DNA of 11,288 nt, from positions 1,202,575-1,213,862 of the forward strand of contig QEOQ01000253.1 of the NCBI GenBank assembly GCA_010279815.1, written 5' to 3'. The notes under the pieces are model-generated. The model was not told the origin of the DNA. It searched no databases and saw only the letters and a list, made by a program, of their open reading frames with translations. Shown in pieces: positions 7,981-11,288 of this stretch (within the stretch, counting starts at the first letter, position 1; each line of letters starts with the position of its first letter). The position numbers and the translations under genes were made by a program. The stretch comes from Brachionus plicatilis (lineage: Eukaryota; Rotifera; Eurotatoria; Ploima; Brachionidae).

Positions 7981-8521
7981 TTAAAAAATTTATTTATTCA
8001 TTTATGTTTAAATCCAAAAATTTTTTAGTTTCGCATATTTATTGCTTATTTAATCAAATAAAATGACATAATAAAATAAATAATTTTTTCAAAAAAATTT
8101 TGCCAAATTGTTTTTGTATTTACACTTTTAACGACTTCTATCTTTCATCACAACATCTCAGAAAAAAAATGTCACTGAAGATTGATGTGAATGCAAGATG
8201 AATAGGCCTTCTGCGAACAAATCTTTCATATATGTAACACGTATTTACAAAAATAAAGATATGACCAATGGTTCTCAAAATTAACAAGTTGCCAAAATTG
8301 TTAATGATCTGAGCTATAATCATTTTGTAAATAATTTTAAAAAAAGTTGAATTCAACAAAATTTAAAGTTTTAATATTTTAAAATTTAAAAATTAACGTT
8401 TTGACCAGTTTATTCATTTAAATATTATATAAAATCAAAGAAAAACATATCCATCAATTAAATTCAATAAGTCATTAGTGTCGAGTAAGAACAGTTTTGA
8501 TTAATAAATTTTTAAAATAAT
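7981..8521 (+). other. A+T-rich flank of the retrotransposon and FABP 3' UTR
   Basis: The right part, down to about 8400, should be the 3' UTR of the minus-strand FABP gene. The rest is host flank of the CR1-like insertion. A minus-strand frame at 8138-8359 is open for 73 codons and rich in Ile and Phe. It matches no family I know and has no visible exon partners, so I do not call it a gene. Confidence 0.5.
8409..8414 (-). promoter_or_regulatory. Candidate polyadenylation signal AATAAA of the FABP gene
   Basis: The first AATAAA on the minus strand after the FABP stop codon, about 110 bases downstream (TTTATT on the plus strand). Its position is ordinary for a compact 3' UTR. The A+T-rich background keeps confidence low. 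Confidence 0.4.
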
Positions 8522-9456
8522 CTAGATTCTTTTGAATATTCTTCTCGCCTTTACGCCATTCATTTCCATCAACTAATTAAATTAATTTAGTTTATCAAAT
8601 TCTATTTTTATATAACTTTACTTCAATTAAATTTCCTTCAGAATCGATTTCTCTAACTATCACTTGATTCTCTTCTGTGTCAATAAAGTGCATTTTTTGT
8701 ATTAACTTGTTCGCATTTTCAAAATGAAATACAGACTTTAATTTGAATAAATAAATGAAAAATTTTAAAAAGTGATTTTAACATTACTCGACATCTTTTT
8801 CTACTATCGAAATAAAATCTTATATCAAAAACATATTTTAGTTCATTCGCTTAAAATATATGAGAAAGTAAAAATTTTATAAAAGCATAATAAATTTTTT
8901 TTACATGAATCTACTTCGTTGTCAACTCTAAAAACTGTCTCAGTGCCTTTATTTTTCATATCGATTGCAATACACCACAGATCATCATCCGATTTAGAAA
9001 TGACCACAGTTGGTTTGATAGTTACCGCAACTTTGCGCCTATTTGCAGCCATACCTTTTTATGAGAAAAAAATGAACTTCATTTTTAATTTGGGTTTTAA
9101 ATGACCGAGAGTTATCAATAAAAATTTCATAATTATTATTTAGGTTACTTTAATCAATGAAAAATTGCACTTTTAAAATATATTTAATAAAAAAAGATTA
9201 TTATAAAAAAGCATCTGTACAAAAATTTTTTAAATTGTTTTTAAAAATATTTCACAATTTTTTTCAATAATTCCTTTTAATTTAATTTAATATGTCCTTC
9301 AATTAGCTGATTTTCCTTTCTTTAAAATGCTCTATTTGATCTCATTACTTTTTAGTCTAATTTTGTTACACTATAAAAAATACCTAATTGCTTGAAATAT
9401 TCGTTTATATTTTCGGAAGATTCCAATTCCCAAGTACCAATTAGTGCGGATTGCAT
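8522..9456 (-). CDS. Fatty acid-binding protein (intracellular lipid-binding protein family), five exons
   Basis: FABPs are cytosolic ten-stranded beta-barrels that carry fatty acids. Exons (minus): 9456-9384, 9054-8905, 8849-8788, 8735-8622, 8572-8522; introns 329, 55, 52 and 49 bases; phases 1, 1, 0, 0; product 149 residues against the usual 130-135. The start is fixed by a TGA two codons upstream and a purine at -3. Exon 1 gives IGTWELESS and NEYFKQLG, the classical FABP N-terminus. Exon 2 gives RRKVAVTIKPTVVIS, aligning without gaps to the RKV...KPTv.Is block. Exon 4 gives SVFHFENANKLIQ and VIVREI, with Arg123 at a fatty acid carboxylate-binding position. Exon 5 ends NGVKARRIFKRI, where Arg144-x-Phe146 replaces the usual Arg-x-Tyr. 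Exon 3 adds roughly 12 residues in the loop before RKRCRSV; its left boundary is the least certain. Retaining intron 4 would give a different eight-residue end and stop at 8595. The gene diverges from MEAF6. Confidence 0.92.
9055..9383 (-). other. First intron of the FABP gene (329 bases)
   Basis: Donor GTATTT at 9383 and acceptor AAAAAG at 9055 split a glycine codon (G/GT) in the position where the family reads LG. It is the only long intron in the gene. A first intron of this kind may hold enhancers, but I see only A+T-rich sequence in it. Confidence 0.8.
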
Positions 9457-10229
9457 TTTTCACTTTTTTCGTAGGAGATTAAATAAACTGAATATTCCCA
9501 AAATATTGAGAAAATTAGTTAAATTTCGTTTTGTAATTGATAATCTTGAAATACACGTTCGATGTTCCATAATCATAATATATTTTTTGGAATATTTAAT
9601 TCCAGAAAGGTAGAATAGATAATTCATTGATAGAATATTCCGATATAAAATCAAGCCAATATTTCAATTAAAAATTTTATCTTAAAAAACATAATTTATC
9701 TGAACTGAACGTAAAATTGCGATAATTATTAAATTTTTTTAAAAAAATAAAAAATACCAAAAATTTCAAAATATAAAATTATATTTTTTTTTTCAAATGT
9801 CCGAATAGAAACTGAAATACTTTGATGACATAAAAAATCATTTAATTTTATATAACTTCACATAAAACGTCATTTTTTTTTAGTAAAAATGGTAAATAAA
9901 AGAAAAAACAAAAAATTTTAACACATAATCAGCAAAAATATTTAAACAAAAAAATTTAAATTGCAGTCATTGTAGTATAATTTTTTGTTAAAAGTCTGTA
10001 AAGTTATGAAATAGATATTATCGAAGAGCATATTTAAGTTTTAACAGGATCAAATCAATACTGTATTTAAGCACGATTGTAATTTTTTGCTAAAATTTTC
10101 TGAACTCTTTTTACCACTTTTTACCACCTTAATTTAAGCTAAACTTTTGTTAAATTTTTAATGAAAATTAGCTCGGTATAATTCAAAAAATTTATTCTAA
10201 TTCATAAAATTTTATTTTGAGATATCAAA
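9457..10229. other. Divergent intergenic region between FABP and MEAF6 genes
   Basis: 773 bases separate the two start codons, so both promoters and 5' UTRs must lie here unless there are distant untranslated exons. The DNA is A+T-rich, and I can single out no TATA box or initiator with any confidence. A 10-base tandem duplication lies at 10107-10126. Two short frames near 9392-9654, on opposite strands, overlap or flank FABP exon 1 and are chance. Confidence 0.6.
10107..10126 (+). repeat. Tandem duplication of a 10-base unit upstream of MEAF6
   Basis: CTTTTTACCA occurs twice without a gap, about 100 bases before the MEAF6 start codon. It is a perfect repeat of a pyrimidine-rich unit. A role in transcription is possible but is not shown by the sequence. 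Confidence 0.6.
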
Positions 10230-10892
10230 ATGGCAAATAAACAAAATTCCAATATTATTGATACCAAAGCAGAGCTCACTGAGCTTATAAGGCTAAAAAT
10301 AGAAAAAGCAGAGGCTCTGGCCAATCTAGAGAGACAAATTTATTGTTTTGAAGCAAGCTATTTGGCTGATACTCACTCATATGGTAATGTAATAAAGGGT
10401 TGGGATCGTTTTTTATCTAATCAAAAGTAATTTTTATTTTCTAACTATTAATAAAATAAATTTTTTCAAGTATTAAAGAATCAAGCTCAAAACAGGACAG
10501 ACGCCAGAAAAAATTTAAAGATGCCGATAGACTTTTTTCAAAATCATCGGTTACCTCTTCGGCTGTAAGTTTTTATATGTGTCAGTAGCTTCTTAAAAGT
10601 ATGTAACTATTTTAGGCTGTTAATGGAATCGCTGATCGTCGTGACAAAGAAAGTATGATCATTTTTTTCAATTTAAAGATTAGTTTTTAAATTTTGAATA
10701 ATTAAGATCAACCAAATGAAGATACTCAGGGTGAGGATGATTTCAATGATTTGGGATCCATAAAGGAAGAAAATGAGGGGCCTTCGGATGCAAAAAAGAA
10801 AAAACTAAAAGAAAAGTAAAATATTTTATGCAGTTTTTTTGTTAAAATTAATTTATTTCCTAAGAATTGACAAAAATAAAAAGAAAATCTAA
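10230..10892 (+). CDS. MEAF6: MEAF6/Eaf6, subunit of NuA4/TIP60, HBO1 and MOZ/MORF histone acetyltransferase complexes
   Basis: MEAF6/Eaf6 is a small nuclear subunit that helps assemble MYST-type histone acetyltransferase complexes. Exons: 10230-10426, 10471-10564, 10616-10652, 10707-10815, 10865-10892; introns 44, 51, 54 and 49 bases; product 154 residues against about 190-200 in vertebrates. The ATG has A at -3 and G at +4. Residues 14-38 form a short amphipathic coiled coil ([20 protein letters not shown]). They run into the family signature [13 protein letters not shown], then [16 protein letters not shown] (to residue 65). Exon 2 supplies [20 protein letters not shown], matching the conserved [20 protein letters not shown]. 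Exons 3-5 encode an acidic stretch ([12 protein letters not shown]) and a lysine-rich end, as in other members. If the last intron is not removed, translation ends three bases later at 10817-10819 with 146 residues. The spliced form adds a basic octapeptide and is preferred because the intron size and sites match the others. Confidence 0.95.
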
Positions 10893-11288
10893 TGAATTCT
10901 ATATTAATGATTCAAATGATGTCCTAAGTGTGTGTTTTTTTAGATAAAATTTTTTAAATAAAAATTGTAATCAAATAAAATCTGTTAAATTAAGACTCAT
11001 TTTTTTAATCAAAAATCATATCATTCATGTTTGAGAATAACAATTTTTTTTTTATAAAATAAGTAAGTCAGATAAAATTACACAAAAGATTTTATTTCGG
11101 CTTTGTTTTAAATTAAAAGGCCAGAACTCTTGAAATTTTGAAAAATAAATATAAAAATACAAAAATATTGATTAATTTTAGAAGAATAAACATTTTTGTC
11201 ATTTATACTTTCAAGGATTTTTTTAAAAAATCCTATAAATTAAATTCATCAATGCATTGTGTAGAAATAAAATTATTTTTCAAAAAAT
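10893..11288 (+). other. MEAF6 3' UTR and A+T-rich downstream DNA
   Basis: No coding signal. The first 90 bases are expected to be the MEAF6 3' UTR, up to the polyadenylation signals at 10957-10979. Beyond that I see only A+T-rich sequence to the window edge. Confidence 0.5.
10957..10979 (+). promoter_or_regulatory. Candidate polyadenylation signals of MEAF6 (two AATAAA hexamers)
   Basis: AATAAA at 10957-10962 and again at 10974-10979, about 65 and 82 bases after the stop of the spliced form. They are the first two such hexamers downstream on the coding strand. Confidence 0.45.

Noticed and set aside
8138..8359. 73-codon minus-strand frame with hydrophobic residues
   Set aside because: No known family, no upstream exons, and probably within or beyond the FABP 3' UTR. 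Retained only as a remark in the flank entry.
8595..8621. Taking the TGA at 8595 as the main FABP stop
   Set aside because: Splicing at the good donor GTAAAG restores the canonical NGV...R-x-F-K-R-I terminus in phase, so the stop at 8522 is preferred. The other is kept as a possible isoform.
8905..9052. Treating the minus-strand frame starting at 9052 as a stand-alone small gene
   Set aside because: The ATG is internal to FABP exon 2: the preceding GT completes a glycine codon begun in exon 1, and the alignment to FABPs continues without a gap across the junction.
8919..9104. Plus-strand frame of 61 codons
   Set aside because: Antisense to FABP exon 2, which is assigned with confidence.
9392..9654. 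Plus-strand 73-codon and minus-strand 64-codon frames
   Set aside because: The first is partly antisense to FABP exon 1. The second is upstream of the FABP start and A+T-driven; neither has motifs.

Overview
The window is eukaryotic nuclear DNA from an animal. Its background is very A+T-rich, with long runs of A and T. It carries interrupted genes with very short introns (44 to 55 bases, one of 329), plus two non-LTR retrotransposon copies. The closest match by eye is an arthropod-like or other ecdysozoan invertebrate, because the CKK domain carries the KYNSGGK...TKHL pattern of Patronin-type proteins. I cannot name the species. Nothing here is bacterial: there are no operons, Shine-Dalgarno sites or CRISPR arrays.

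Layout from left to right. Bases 1-2073 are A+T-rich and appear to be intron of the gene that follows. Bases 2074-2622 (+) are the last two exons of a CAMSAP/Patronin gene, encoding the microtubule-binding CKK domain. Bases 3260-3979 (-) are the 3' end of a decayed non-LTR retrotransposon: the C-terminal part of a reverse transcriptase, a 3' UTR and an AAT-repeat tail. Bases 4269-7980 (-) are a second, far better preserved CR1-like retrotransposon. It is cut off inside ORF1, has an almost complete endonuclease/reverse transcriptase ORF2 with one late frameshift, and ends in three stem-loops and an ACT-repeat tail. Bases 8522-9456 (-) are a complete five-exon fatty acid-binding protein (FABP) gene. 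Bases 10230-10892 (+) are a complete five-exon MEAF6/Eaf6 gene, a subunit of histone acetyltransferase complexes.

The three host genes are unrelated housekeeping-type genes that do not form a pathway. CAMSAP and FABP converge, and both retrotransposons sit in the gap between their 3' ends, both on the minus strand. FABP and MEAF6 diverge from a shared 773-base intergenic region. The FABP and MEAF6 models were assembled by hand from short exons, using splice sites, reading phase and family resemblance.

I found no obvious new multi-gene system. The most interesting observations are these: (a) the CR1-like ORF1 and ORF2 share one frame, separated by a single UAG, and ORF2 has no AUG ahead of its endonuclease catalytic residues; (b) none of the ten inferred introns ends in CAG; (c) the FABP has an extra exon-encoded loop and a retained-intron alternative C-terminus; (d) the CR1-like 3' end has a compact triple stem-loop next to its trinucleotide tail.
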